DNA of 17,603 nucleotides from Gammaproteobacteria bacterium (lineage in GTDB: Bacteria; Pseudomonadota; Gammaproteobacteria; SZUA-229), in the NCBI GenBank assembly GCA_016764035.1, contig JAESSQ010000226.1, positions 1-17,603 of the forward strand, given 5' to 3'. The translations under genes were made by a program, and so were the position numbers. Below are positions 8,516 to 15,755 of the stretch, piece after piece. Numbering within the stretch: position 1 is the stretch's first letter; each line of letters starts with the position of its first letter. The notes beneath the pieces are model-generated. The model was not told the DNA's origin. It ran no database searches and saw only the letters and a program-made list of their open reading frames with translations.

Positions 8516-9811
8516 CTATTGCCTGATATGACCGTCACCCAGTACGATATATTTCAGACTGGTCAAACCTTCCAGACCAACAGGGCCTCGGGCATGTAAC
8601 TTGTCGGTGCTGATACCGATCTCAGCGCCCAGACCATACTCAAAACCGTCGGCAAAACGGGTGGAAGCATTCACCATCACCGAACTTGAATCAACCTCGC
8701 GCATGAAACGTCGTGATTTCGTGTAGTTTTCGGTAATAATAGATTCTGTATGCTGCGAACTGTATCGGTTGATATGATCAATCGCAGCATCAATATTATC
8801 GACTATCTTGATAGACAGTATTGGTGCCAGATATTCTGTTGCCCAGTCTTCTTCAACGGCCGAACCAATTTTAATAGCATGCTTTTTTAGTATCGATAAT
8901 GTTTGCTCACAACCACGCATTTCAACACCTTCATCAACATACATGTTCGCCAATTCAGGCAGCACAGCCGTAGCTACCGATCGTGCAATCAACAAGGTTT
9001 CCATGGTGTTACAGGTTCCGTAACGCTGTGTCTTGGAATTAAACGCAACCCGCAACGCCTTCTCTTTATCTGCATCATCATCAATATAGACATGACAGAT
9101 ACCATCCAGATGTTTGATGACTGGCACTTCAGATTCATTACTGATACGTTCAATTAAACTTTTTCCGCCTCGGGGAATAATCACATCGACAGAATCCTTT
9201 AACCGCAACAGTGCGCCTACCGCAGCACGATCCGTTATGGCTATAACCTGAACCACATCCGCAGGTAAGTCGGCAATGGCTAGTCCCTTTTTTATACAAT
9301 GCGCAATCGCCTGATTTGAATTTATCGCTTCCGAGCCACCACGCAATATCACAGCATTACCCGACTTGAGACATAGACCCGCGGCATCCGCCGTCACATT
9401 AGGACGAGACTCGTAAATGATACCGATTACCCCCAGAGGTACGCGCATTCTACCGACCTGAATACCTGATGGCCGATACGCCATATCAGAAATAACGCCA
9501 ACAGGATCCTCCAGCGTAGCAATTTGTCGCAGGCCTTCAGCCATTGCAACAATGCGATCATCTGTGAGTTCAAGACGATCCAGCAAAGCGGCATCTAAGC
9601 CTTTTTCTTTACCCGCTGCCATATCTATGCCATTGGCGACTTTAAGCTGTTCTGTTTGCTCGGTTAGCTGGTCAGCCATCGCATTAAGCGCTTGGTTTTT
9701 TTGGGCTGTGGATGCACGTCCGATGGCTCTGGACGCCTCACGTGCGGTACGACCGACATTGGTCATATAACTTGCTATATCATCGCTTAGCGTTTCAATG
9801 TTTGCGTTCAT
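8516..9811 (-). CDS. proA: Gamma-glutamyl phosphate reductase (glutamate-5-semialdehyde dehydrogenase)
   Basis: 431 residues, slightly longer than E. coli ProA (417) because of an N-terminal extension of about 15. It reduces gamma-glutamyl phosphate with NADPH to glutamate-5-semialdehyde, the second step of proline synthesis. It has an aldehyde dehydrogenase fold: GVIGIIYESRPNVT (127-140) and SGNAVILRGGSEA (150-162) in the cofactor domain, VIKHLDGICHVYID (231-244), and the catalytic Cys267 in YGTCNTMETLL. I keep the ATG at 9811; a second in-frame ATG at 9766 (MTNVGRTAREAS) lies nearer the usual ProA start, and neither has a clear Shine-Dalgarno. It heads the housekeeping cluster after a 225-nt gap. 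proB is not in the window. Confidence 0.97.
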   Translation of the reverse strand: MNANIETLSDDIASYMTNVGRTAREASRAIGRASTAQKNQALNAMADQLTEQTEQLKVANGIDMAAGKEKGLDAALLDRLELTDDRIVAMAEGLRQIATLEDPVGVISDMAYRPSGIQVGRMRVPLGVIGIIYESRPNVTADAAGLCLKSGNAVILRGGSEAINSNQAIAHCIKKGLAIADLPADVVQVIAITDRAAVGALLRLKDSVDVIIPRGGKSLIERISNESEVPVIKHLDGICHVYIDDDADKEKALRVAFNSKTQRYGTCNTMETLLIARSVATAVLPELANMYVDEGVEMRGCEQTLSILKKHAIKIGSAVEEDWATEYLAPILSIKIVDNIDAAIDHINRYSSQHTESIITENYTKSRRFMREVDSSSVMVNASTRFADGFEYGLGAEIGISTDKLHARGPVGLEGLTSLKYIVLGDGHIRQ

Positions 9812-9846
9812 GTTAATGTCATGTGAATAGTTATCTAAATGGCATA

Positions 9847-9852
9847 ATTATA
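9847..9852 (-). promoter_or_regulatory. Possible -10 element of a proA promoter
   Basis: The minus strand reads TATAAT here, a perfect sigma-70 -10 hexamer, 35 nt before the proA ATG. No good -35 element is found at 16-18 nt spacing (the 17-nt position reads CGGATT), and there is no TG extension. In AT-rich DNA the hexamer could be chance. Its place in the only sizeable gap before the housekeeping cluster is the main support. Confidence 0.3.
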
Positions 9853-10002
9853 TCTGATGCAGAATAATTAATCCGATAAAATTCAAAATCTTAGCTTAAG
9901 GTGGATTTAACCCAAGAAGAAATATTAAAGACTGTAATCCAGGCAAAAATCATTCAATTAATGATGATACTTATCGACACGAAGATTACCTGTCGTTTGA
10001 TA

Positions 10003-10029
10003 GCATAATAAAGCGCAGGGTTTGCGCTT
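10003..10029 (-). terminator. Putative Rho-independent terminator after the MSHA-like operon
   Basis: On the minus strand a perfect 7-bp stem, AAGCGCA paired with TGCGCTT (arms at 10023-10029 and 10011-10017), closes a 5-nt loop and is followed by the T-rich tail TATTAT. The last operon gene stops at 10037, 8 nt before the stem. The tail is broken by A residues, so strength is uncertain. On the plus strand the hairpin has no T tract, so it is oriented for this operon. Confidence 0.5.
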
Positions 10030-10036
10030 GGAAACT

Positions 10037-10786
10037 TTACTTATCGTCAAGTGCTACAGTTTCTTTATTGGCCTTTACAAACTGACTTAATCGATAAAAT
10101 ATATAACTACGTAAGCGGCCATATTTTGGTGTTGATGCGGTTAACTGCAAAAATCTTTTATACATATACTCGGCTTTTTTTATATCACCTGAAAGCTCAG
10201 AGGCGTAAGCATAATTAATCATTACATCTGTATTCCCAGGAACGATAGCATCAGCAACCTGTAATAAATGCAAGGCAACGACAGGCTCACCACGTTCCTG
10301 TTCGACGATAGCACGTTGCACCCAAAGAGAGATTACATCACCTTCTCTGGCCAACGCTTCATCTAGCGAAAAAGCCGCGTTATCCAATTCGCCCTCGAGC
10401 AACTGCGCGGTCCCTAACCAAAACCAGGGTCGCCAATCTTGTGTAGATTCTCGTGCTAATGGTTGCAATACAACAATGGCTTGTTTACTTTTACCTGTTT
10501 TTACCAATAACCGACCATAGTATATGCGCGTAAGCATATGGCCCTGATCATTTTTAAATAATGTTTTTGTTAACGATAAGGCTTTCATTAACTGCCCATT
10601 ATTTTCAGCCGCTAACACGGCGACAAGACTCGCATCCGTAGCTATATATTGTTCTGAAACAGTCGTGGCTGAATTATTATCAACGCTGATATGTGTTTCA
10701 CTTAATGCCGCAAACAAAAATACAGGTTTTATTAAAAACAAAGTAATTAATAATATTGTTCTTGGTAACAATGGCAAACGTTTCAT
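10037..10786 (-). CDS. Exported TPR protein, MshN-like
   Basis: 249 residues. The N-terminus (about 1-27: MKRLPLLPR, then a hydrophobic run to FLFAALS) is a signal peptide or membrane anchor, so the rest is periplasmic. From about residue 60 the chain is built of helical repeats of TPR type: QLMKALSLTKTLFKNDQGHM, then KSKQAIVVLQPLARES, then ELDNAAFSLDEALAREGD, then GEPVVALHLLQVADAIVPGN, then GDIKKAEYMYKRFLQL, spaced about 34 residues. Proteins of this type pilot or stabilise secretins and pilus assembly complexes. It begins 12 nt after the secretin gene and is the last gene of the operon. The MSHA locus of Vibrio has the TPR protein MshN after mshL, with mshM between them; mshM is missing here. 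The exact family is inferred from position. Confidence 0.8.
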   Translation of the reverse strand: MKRLPLLPRTILLITLFLIKPVFLFAALSETHISVDNNSATTVSEQYIATDASLVAVLAAENNGQLMKALSLTKTLFKNDQGHMLTRIYYGRLLVKTGKSKQAIVVLQPLARESTQDWRPWFWLGTAQLLEGELDNAAFSLDEALAREGDVISLWVQRAIVEQERGEPVVALHLLQVADAIVPGNTDVMINYAYASELSGDIKKAEYMYKRFLQLTASTPKYGRLRSYIFYRLSQFVKANKETVALDDK

Positions 10787-10798
10787 ATCAATTGTCCA

Positions 10799-12337
10799 TT
10801 AACTTTTAAACAGAGCATCTGTATTGACAATTGTTGGTGTGAGAAAAATAATGAGTTCTTTTTTTCTGACAGCGTTGTACTGTGCATTAAACAAATGACC
10901 TGCGATAGGAATATCGTTCAATCCCGGAACGCCACGATTAGTCTCAGCTTCCAGTGTCTGAATCAGCCCACCAATGATGACTGTCTCGCCATCAAAAGCT
11001 CTTATTAGTGAAGATGTTTGACGAATATCCAGGTTAGGTGCAGATGACTGAACCAGTCCATTAACATCCCTAACTTCCACCACACTTGAAACACGCGTAA
11101 CCACCGGTGAAATATCCATCATCACCCAACCATCACTGGATATCTGAGGTGTAATCGACAACACAATGCCTTCGGTAACAACTTGAGGCACATCCGTACT
11201 CGTTGTGTTCGACCCCGCTGTGGTATTGTCTGTGTTTTGCTCACGTCGGAAAAAGGTTCTATCGGTACCGACCTTTATTAACGCTGATTGATTGTTCAAC
11301 GTACGTATATGCGGCTGCGACACAATTTGAACTTCACCCTGCTCTTCCAGTGCTGTAATTAATGCTGTTAAATTATTCTCACCATTATTTCCTGTATTAG
11401 AAGCGGTAAGACTCAGCACACTAGGTATTGCCGCTCCTGTGCCTACAGGTGACGAAATAATGTTACTTATAGTGAAGTCAACTTCTTTTCCGGGCTGCCC
11501 CTGATTGACCATTCGTGACCAATCGACACCCAGGCTAAAATCATCATTTAACAAAACTTCGATAATTTTAACTTCGATATCAACTTGACGATGTACGGCA
11601 CTATTAATTTCAGAAATATAAGCAGCCATTTCTTCAACCCGAGCATGCTGGTCTGTAAGCTGAATTGTTCCTGACATTCGATTAATAACTAGACGCCCTT
11701 TCTCAGACACTAGATTCTTAAGCTGCACATCGATTTCATCCCAAAACTCTATTTTATTTTCTTGCTCGATACTTATTGTTCCCGCCTGACTATCCGAACC
11801 ACCGCCATCGCCACCACCTTCGTCACCACCACCTGAACTAACCTGAGCTTCACTCGAACCTGAACCACTGCGTGAAAGGCGAATATAATTTATGGTAAAT
11901 TGTCGGGTTTCCCATAACTTAACGGTTATCAAATTATTTTCTTTTTCCCAGTAATAACCTAACGAACTAAGTATCGATGTCATCGCTTGATTGAACGGAA
12001 GGTCCTTAAATGACACGTTGATTTCACCGTTAACATCATTATCGAGTAATATATTTAAATCGTAAGATTTAGCAAATAGATTGATCGCACGTCTAACAGG
12101 CATTTTCTTCGCTACAAAACTGTAAAGTTTTTCACTCGTCTGTACCGGTAATTCGTCACGCTGTAGCGGCCACGACAATCGATTAAACAAAGGTAATGGC
12201 TTATCACTTTTATATGTATTTACATTTTCTTTTGGGTGAAAGCGTGGAAAATCAGCAGCAAATTCTTTATCAGGCGTGCTCGAACATGCGACCAGCAAAA
12301 AACTTAAGGTAGTAACAAGTGTTAATGTTTTTTTCAT
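10799..12337 (-). CDS. mshL: Secretin, pilus (MSHA type) biogenesis protein MshL
   Basis: 512 residues from the ATG at 12337. This is the outer-membrane pore through which the pilus or substrate passes. A lipoprotein signal peptide ends in LLVAC (lipobox, Cys18). An STN/secretin N-domain lies at about 70-140 (AINLFAKSYDLNILLDNDV). A Gly/Ser/Asp-rich linker at about 155-187 follows TRQFTINYIRLSRSGSGSS, a layout I associate with MshL-type secretins. The secretin domain runs from about 250 to 505 and holds VDIEVKIIEVLLND, the hallmark RGVPGLNDIPIAGHLF (468-483) and the closing KKELIIFLTPTIV. The frame is open to a GTG at 12364, overlapping the preceding gene, but only the ATG at 12337 (AGGTG 9 nt upstream) gives a proper lipoprotein signal. 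Confidence 0.92.
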   Translation of the reverse strand: MKKTLTLVTTLSFLLVACSSTPDKEFAADFPRFHPKENVNTYKSDKPLPLFNRLSWPLQRDELPVQTSEKLYSFVAKKMPVRRAINLFAKSYDLNILLDNDVNGEINVSFKDLPFNQAMTSILSSLGYYWEKENNLITVKLWETRQFTINYIRLSRSGSGSSEAQVSSGGGDEGGGDGGGSDSQAGTISIEQENKIEFWDEIDVQLKNLVSEKGRLVINRMSGTIQLTDQHARVEEMAAYISEINSAVHRQVDIEVKIIEVLLNDDFSLGVDWSRMVNQGQPGKEVDFTISNIISSPVGTGAAIPSVLSLTASNTGNNGENNLTALITALEEQGEVQIVSQPHIRTLNNQSALIKVGTDRTFFRREQNTDNTTAGSNTTSTDVPQVVTEGIVLSITPQISSDGWVMMDISPVVTRVSSVVEVRDVNGLVQSSAPNLDIRQTSSLIRAFDGETVIIGGLIQTLEAETNRGVPGLNDIPIAGHLFNAQYNAVRKKELIIFLTPTIVNTDALFKS

Positions 12338-12353
12338 TTTAAAATACACCTGC

Positions 12354-12830
12354 TTACTCCACACTCAAGGTAAGCACAACATGCTTGTTACCACGAGTAA
12401 GGTGAACGCCTTGTGCGTCAATATTAACGACTCGATAGTTATTAATGGCGCTGCCTTCGCCTACGATTTGACCATCAAGAACCGCTAGTCGAGACGTAGC
12501 ACCCGCAATAAAGCCCGTGAGACGTGGTGGATATTTAGAGCTAACCTCCTTGTTAGCGATACTTGCCTTGTTCGTTCTAAGCCGTTTTTTATTACTGAAT
12601 GGGTCACGTTTATTTATGTCTTTCCAAAATAAATCACTGACGACAACCGATTTAAGTGAACGCGCCTGATTTTTGTCTGCATCTGTCATTTCCATATCAA
12701 GCATTTCAGGTATCTCAGATAATACTTCTTCGTCAGACGTTGCAGACGAGACAATCTTGCTCACACAAAAAACAATGGATATAGCCACCAATACCGCAAT
12801 ACTGTATTTATTATTGAACAAACGGGACAT
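12354..12830 (-). CDS. PilP/GspC-like periplasmic linker protein, MshK-like
   Basis: 158 residues from the ATG at 12830, with GAGG 9 nt upstream; an in-frame ATG at 12836 is too near that site, and the longer frame to 12908 lies wholly within the preceding gene. One membrane segment at about 8-29 anchors it in the inner membrane. After a linker comes the short motif RDPF (75-78), then a small beta domain: LTGFIAGATSRLAVLDGQIV, then GEGSAINNYRVVNIDAQGVHL. RDPF followed by a G-x-A-x-x-x-G-x-x-V beta domain is the pattern of PilP and of the HR domain of GspC, which join the inner-membrane complex to the secretin. Its place just before mshL agrees with MshK. It overlaps the preceding gene by 20 nt. 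Confidence 0.82.
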   Translation of the reverse strand: MSRLFNNKYSIAVLVAISIVFCVSKIVSSATSDEEVLSEIPEMLDMEMTDADKNQARSLKSVVVSDLFWKDINKRDPFSNKKRLRTNKASIANKEVSSKYPPRLTGFIAGATSRLAVLDGQIVGEGSAINNYRVVNIDAQGVHLTRGNKHVVLTLSVE

Positions 12831-13557
12831 CTTCATTAACCTCAAATTCTTCTTCGGACGAATTCTGCGCAACATCAAGCATGGCTGCAGCATCTCTAAC
12901 CCATACATTTACATCCAGCCTTACCTGCTGAATAATAATTCCATCACTTTTTAATTCATTACCTGCAATTTCAATATGTAAATTTTCATCTACCAGGCTT
13001 CTAGTAAATTTAAGCGCCCGGCTATAAACTTTATCGGTCACTCCGGGTTTAACCTTTAATATCATTTCTAAAGGAATCGAAAATGTTTTTTCCAGCTCGG
13101 TAAGTTCCTGATGCTTTAAATTGTATGTCATAGACAGGCCCAGCTTATTGGCATACGTTGACTTTTGCATAAGCCAGGCTGCAAGTGCAGGAAAGTCATC
13201 AAAAATGGTTGCCTGTGCTATTGTGATACTTTCTTCAATCTCCTGTAACTCATCATCTGACCACTCGTTTTTTAATTCAAACAGTTGCAATTGCAGTTGA
13301 TCAAGTTGCTTGGCATTCGATAACGAATGATCTAACGACCCTAAACGACCGAACATATTCCACTGTATAAAATAAATACTGACTAAAAGCACACCTATGG
13401 CCAGCGCATGTTTATAATGTGATTGCGTGATGTTTTTAGCTAACTTGTCCGTTTGCATAACAAAATAAACATTCTTACTCGGCTTAGGAGGATGCGGACG
13501 ATCTTGCTGTCGCCTATTCAATTGATCTTTATCAACCTCAATGTCTTGCAGCTTCAT
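12811..13557 (-). CDS. PilO/GspM-like inner-membrane alignment protein, MshJ-like
   Basis: 248 residues. A polar cytoplasmic tail of about 48 residues (with a run of Arg, Gln and Pro near 14-27) precedes one membrane segment at about 50-66 (HALAIGVLLVSIYFIQW). Then a coiled-coil-prone helix (about 75-120, LDQLQLQLFELKNEW) leads to a ferredoxin-like periplasmic region at about 120-225. This is the architecture of PilO and GspM, which pair with PilN/GspL. The tail after about 228 is acidic (EEEFEVNEDVP). Its ATG overlaps the stop of the preceding PilM-PilN gene in an ATGA junction at 13554-13557. Sequence similarity in this family is weak, so the call rests on topology and position between an MshI-like and an MshK-like gene. 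Confidence 0.8.
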   Translation of the reverse strand: MKLQDIEVDKDQLNRRQQDRPHPPKPSKNVYFVMQTDKLAKNITQSHYKHALAIGVLLVSIYFIQWNMFGRLGSLDHSLSNAKQLDQLQLQLFELKNEWSDDELQEIEESITIAQATIFDDFPALAAWLMQKSTYANKLGLSMTYNLKHQELTELEKTFSIPLEMILKVKPGVTDKVYSRALKFTRSLVDENLHIEIAGNELKSDGIIIQQVRLDVNVWVRDAAAMLDVAQNSSEEEFEVNEDVPFVQ

Positions 13558-14942
13558 TGCATCAAACCTACGATTTCAAACACTGTTTTATCACTCGTTG
13601 ACGCAGAGCCTGATTGCAGCTGTTCATACCAACTTGTTTTCCAGCTTTTGGTAACTGTGATATTCCAGGGTGCTGCTTCCAGTTCAGATTCAAGCTGTTG
13701 CAATATTGTAACCACCTCACTAAGTGATTGCTGGCTCTCACCCTGTAGCGTTACTTTCCATTCGTCTTCGAGCAATAAAACCTCCGAACGCAATATGGTT
13801 AGCCCGTCAGGTACAATATGACCAAGATGATTGATAAACAATGCCGGTAGATTATGCGCATTCGCCTGTAACAGCTGTAATTTATGTTTTACTTTATCTC
13901 TACGTAACTGCAAATTTTCAAATTTCGTGATAGCTCTGCTGGCAACAATAATTTCAGATTCGATTTCTTGCGCATTGATATGGTGAGACGCTATAACAGA
14001 ATCAACCGCCGAATGAATACCACCAGCCGCTATTGCCGAAATAATAGTTAGCCATAATGCAACGCGGTAAAACAATGTACTGTTTATTTTTTTTCTAGCG
14101 AATAGTGGAATAAAATTGGCAGATTGCTGACCACTTAAGTTGGCAACATTAACCGACCAGAAAAATGGATCGAGCCCATTCGGGTCATGACTCAATATAG
14201 CTTCGACTTCACTTTCTATTTCTGTTTGTATTTGGTCTGCGTCTTTACCAACCAACCAAACAGTATTAACCTCCTGCTTGAATTGATTTTTTGCATAACT
14301 TAATGTTCTATTAATATCAGTAATAAGTCGTTGTCGTGTATCCGCATAAGCGGAATAAGGAAGCTCTCTAACACCAAGTACCTCACCATCCGAAAGTGAG
14401 GTAATAATTTCTGTTCTTTCGCTAAACAGAGCAACAACAACAATTATTTCATTTTTATTTGCTTCATAGGTAGGGATAAGTTCGGCAACAACTTCTGTTA
14501 AAGGTACCAACCGTCTGGGAGTCAAGTAGAAGTCCTGACAGATACGAATGGTAGCGTCGACAATATCTTTCGGCATTAAATGTAACAGAATACCTTCTTC
14601 ATCTTCACCATGATTAGCTTCGTGATAGCACCATGACGCATCACCCTCGAAGGGTTTATTTTTTTCTACTTTTCTTACGAGTATTTTTTCAAGATCTTTT
14701 TTCACCATATTTGGAAGATCAAAAAATTCATGTGTATGCAAGTCGTCTTCGTAAGCTATAGCAACATCACCACCATGTATAAGATCAATATGTTGACTAG
14801 CTTCCGACATAGCCTCTGCAAGACTGGCAAGATCCCGAACAGGAAACGGTGCTGTCCAGCTATCTATTAACTGGCCTTGCTTCATACGAACAATCTGAAA
14901 CTCGTCGTATATCCATGAAATAGCGTAACGTGTCGCACTCAT
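13554..14942 (-). CDS. PilM-PilN fusion (MshI/GspL-like pilus assembly protein)
   Basis: 462 residues from the ATG at 14942. Residues 1 to about 275 are cytoplasmic and resemble the actin-like PilM/GspL fold (VAIAYEDDLHTHEFFDLP; VVVALFSERTEIITSLSDGE; INRTLSYAKNQF). At 275-285 the sequence ANFIPLFARKK looks like the start of a PilN protein, followed by a membrane helix at about 292-311, a coiled coil at about 325-362 and a periplasmic ferredoxin-like region (LPALFINHLGHIVPDGLTIL; WKVTLQGESQQSLSEVVTILQQLE). PilM and PilN are separate proteins in type IVa pili; joined in one chain they match GspL and MshI. It should link the ATPase to the periplasmic ring. The start forms an ATGA overlap with the pseudopilin stop; a longer frame to 14960 is less likely. 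Confidence 0.83.
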   Translation of the reverse strand: MSATRYAISWIYDEFQIVRMKQGQLIDSWTAPFPVRDLASLAEAMSEASQHIDLIHGGDVAIAYEDDLHTHEFFDLPNMVKKDLEKILVRKVEKNKPFEGDASWCYHEANHGEDEEGILLHLMPKDIVDATIRICQDFYLTPRRLVPLTEVVAELIPTYEANKNEIIVVVALFSERTEIITSLSDGEVLGVRELPYSAYADTRQRLITDINRTLSYAKNQFKQEVNTVWLVGKDADQIQTEIESEVEAILSHDPNGLDPFFWSVNVANLSGQQSANFIPLFARKKINSTLFYRVALWLTIISAIAAGGIHSAVDSVIASHHINAQEIESEIIVASRAITKFENLQLRRDKVKHKLQLLQANAHNLPALFINHLGHIVPDGLTILRSEVLLLEDEWKVTLQGESQQSLSEVVTILQQLESELEAAPWNITVTKSWKTSWYEQLQSGSASTSDKTVFEIVGLMQ

Positions 14943-15751
14943 GGTTTTACCCAACTCCAATTTTTACCATTCGCTTGATAACGCGTGGTCCAGTCTGATT
15001 GTATGATGGCGGTTTGTTCTAATTTACCAGTGGGGTATGGTGCATCAAACAAATTGATACGTGTACTATTTATGATATAGCGGGTGATGATACCGTCACT
15101 ACCCTTTTTGGCGGCAGGGATAAAAGCATATTTTCCCTTTTCCAGTTGATAATATGGTTTCGATTTATCTTGATTACTTAATATCACGCGATGAAACTTG
15201 TCGCTTAAATTAATTCGTTTTATCTTCAGGTTTTTACTTTCGACGAATTTGCTGTTTTTAGTTTGATTCCATATTGCATTAAATACTTTTGCATTATTTG
15301 AAACGGACGGTACATGCCTTGTCATGTCTGACACCAGTAAAACTCTGGGCGATACAGGTGCCTCAGCTAATCCTTTATTCTGTTTAAAACCACTAAATTT
15401 TTTATCCGCATTACTAAAGAAACGCGGGTCAAAAATAAATCGACGACGATAACCTTTATTATTGTATTCCAGGTCTTCGTTAATAAACGTACTTGACGAT
15501 GACAATGCCTTAACCCAGGATGATGGCTTGGCAGAAGGAATACGCTTCTCCTGTTGAATATATTTGTTAAGACTGTCGGCAATCAACGTCATATTTTCAA
15601 TTTCTGCGTCTGAGTATGCTTGATTAATACTGTCAGCAATATTTGGCGATAAGGCGCCTGCGAGAATAGCCATAACAGCCATGACGCCAATAAGCTCCAT
15701 AAGAGTGAAACCTTTTTGACGCACGTTACTAGTTAGGTTTTCAAGTTTCAT
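14939..15751 (-). CDS. Large type II/IV pseudopilin with N-terminal methylation motif
   Basis: 270 residues from the ATG at 15751. The class III leader ends in RQKG, cleaved before Phe15 by a prepilin peptidase; the mature N-terminus FTLMELIGVMAVMAILAGAL has the invariant Glu at +5 (Glu19) and a hydrophobic helix to about residue 35. The remaining C-terminal region of about 220 residues is large for a pilin-like protein and I do not recognise its fold; it holds YRRRFIFDPRFFSNADKKF and a stretch near 135-150 ending in SPRVLLVSDM. It has no Cys pair, unlike many major pilins, and no GspG-type calcium site that I can see. It is the only pilin-like gene in the visible operon. A GTG at 15763 in frame overlaps the preceding gene; the ATG with AGGTG 9 nt upstream is better placed. 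Confidence 0.85.
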   Translation of the reverse strand: MKLENLTSNVRQKGFTLMELIGVMAVMAILAGALSPNIADSINQAYSDAEIENMTLIADSLNKYIQQEKRIPSAKPSSWVKALSSSSTFINEDLEYNNKGYRRRFIFDPRFFSNADKKFSGFKQNKGLAEAPVSPRVLLVSDMTRHVPSVSNNAKVFNAIWNQTKNSKFVESKNLKIKRINLSDKFHRVILSNQDKSKPYYQLEKGKYAFIPAAKKGSDGIITRYIINSTRINLFDAPYPTGKLEQTAIIQSDWTTRYQANGKNWSWVKP

Positions 15752-15755
15752 GAGC

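Noticed and set aside
12831..12908. Longer N-terminus for the PilP-like protein
   Set aside because: The extra residues come from the out-of-frame reading of the preceding gene, and the best-placed Shine-Dalgarno fits the ATG at 12830.
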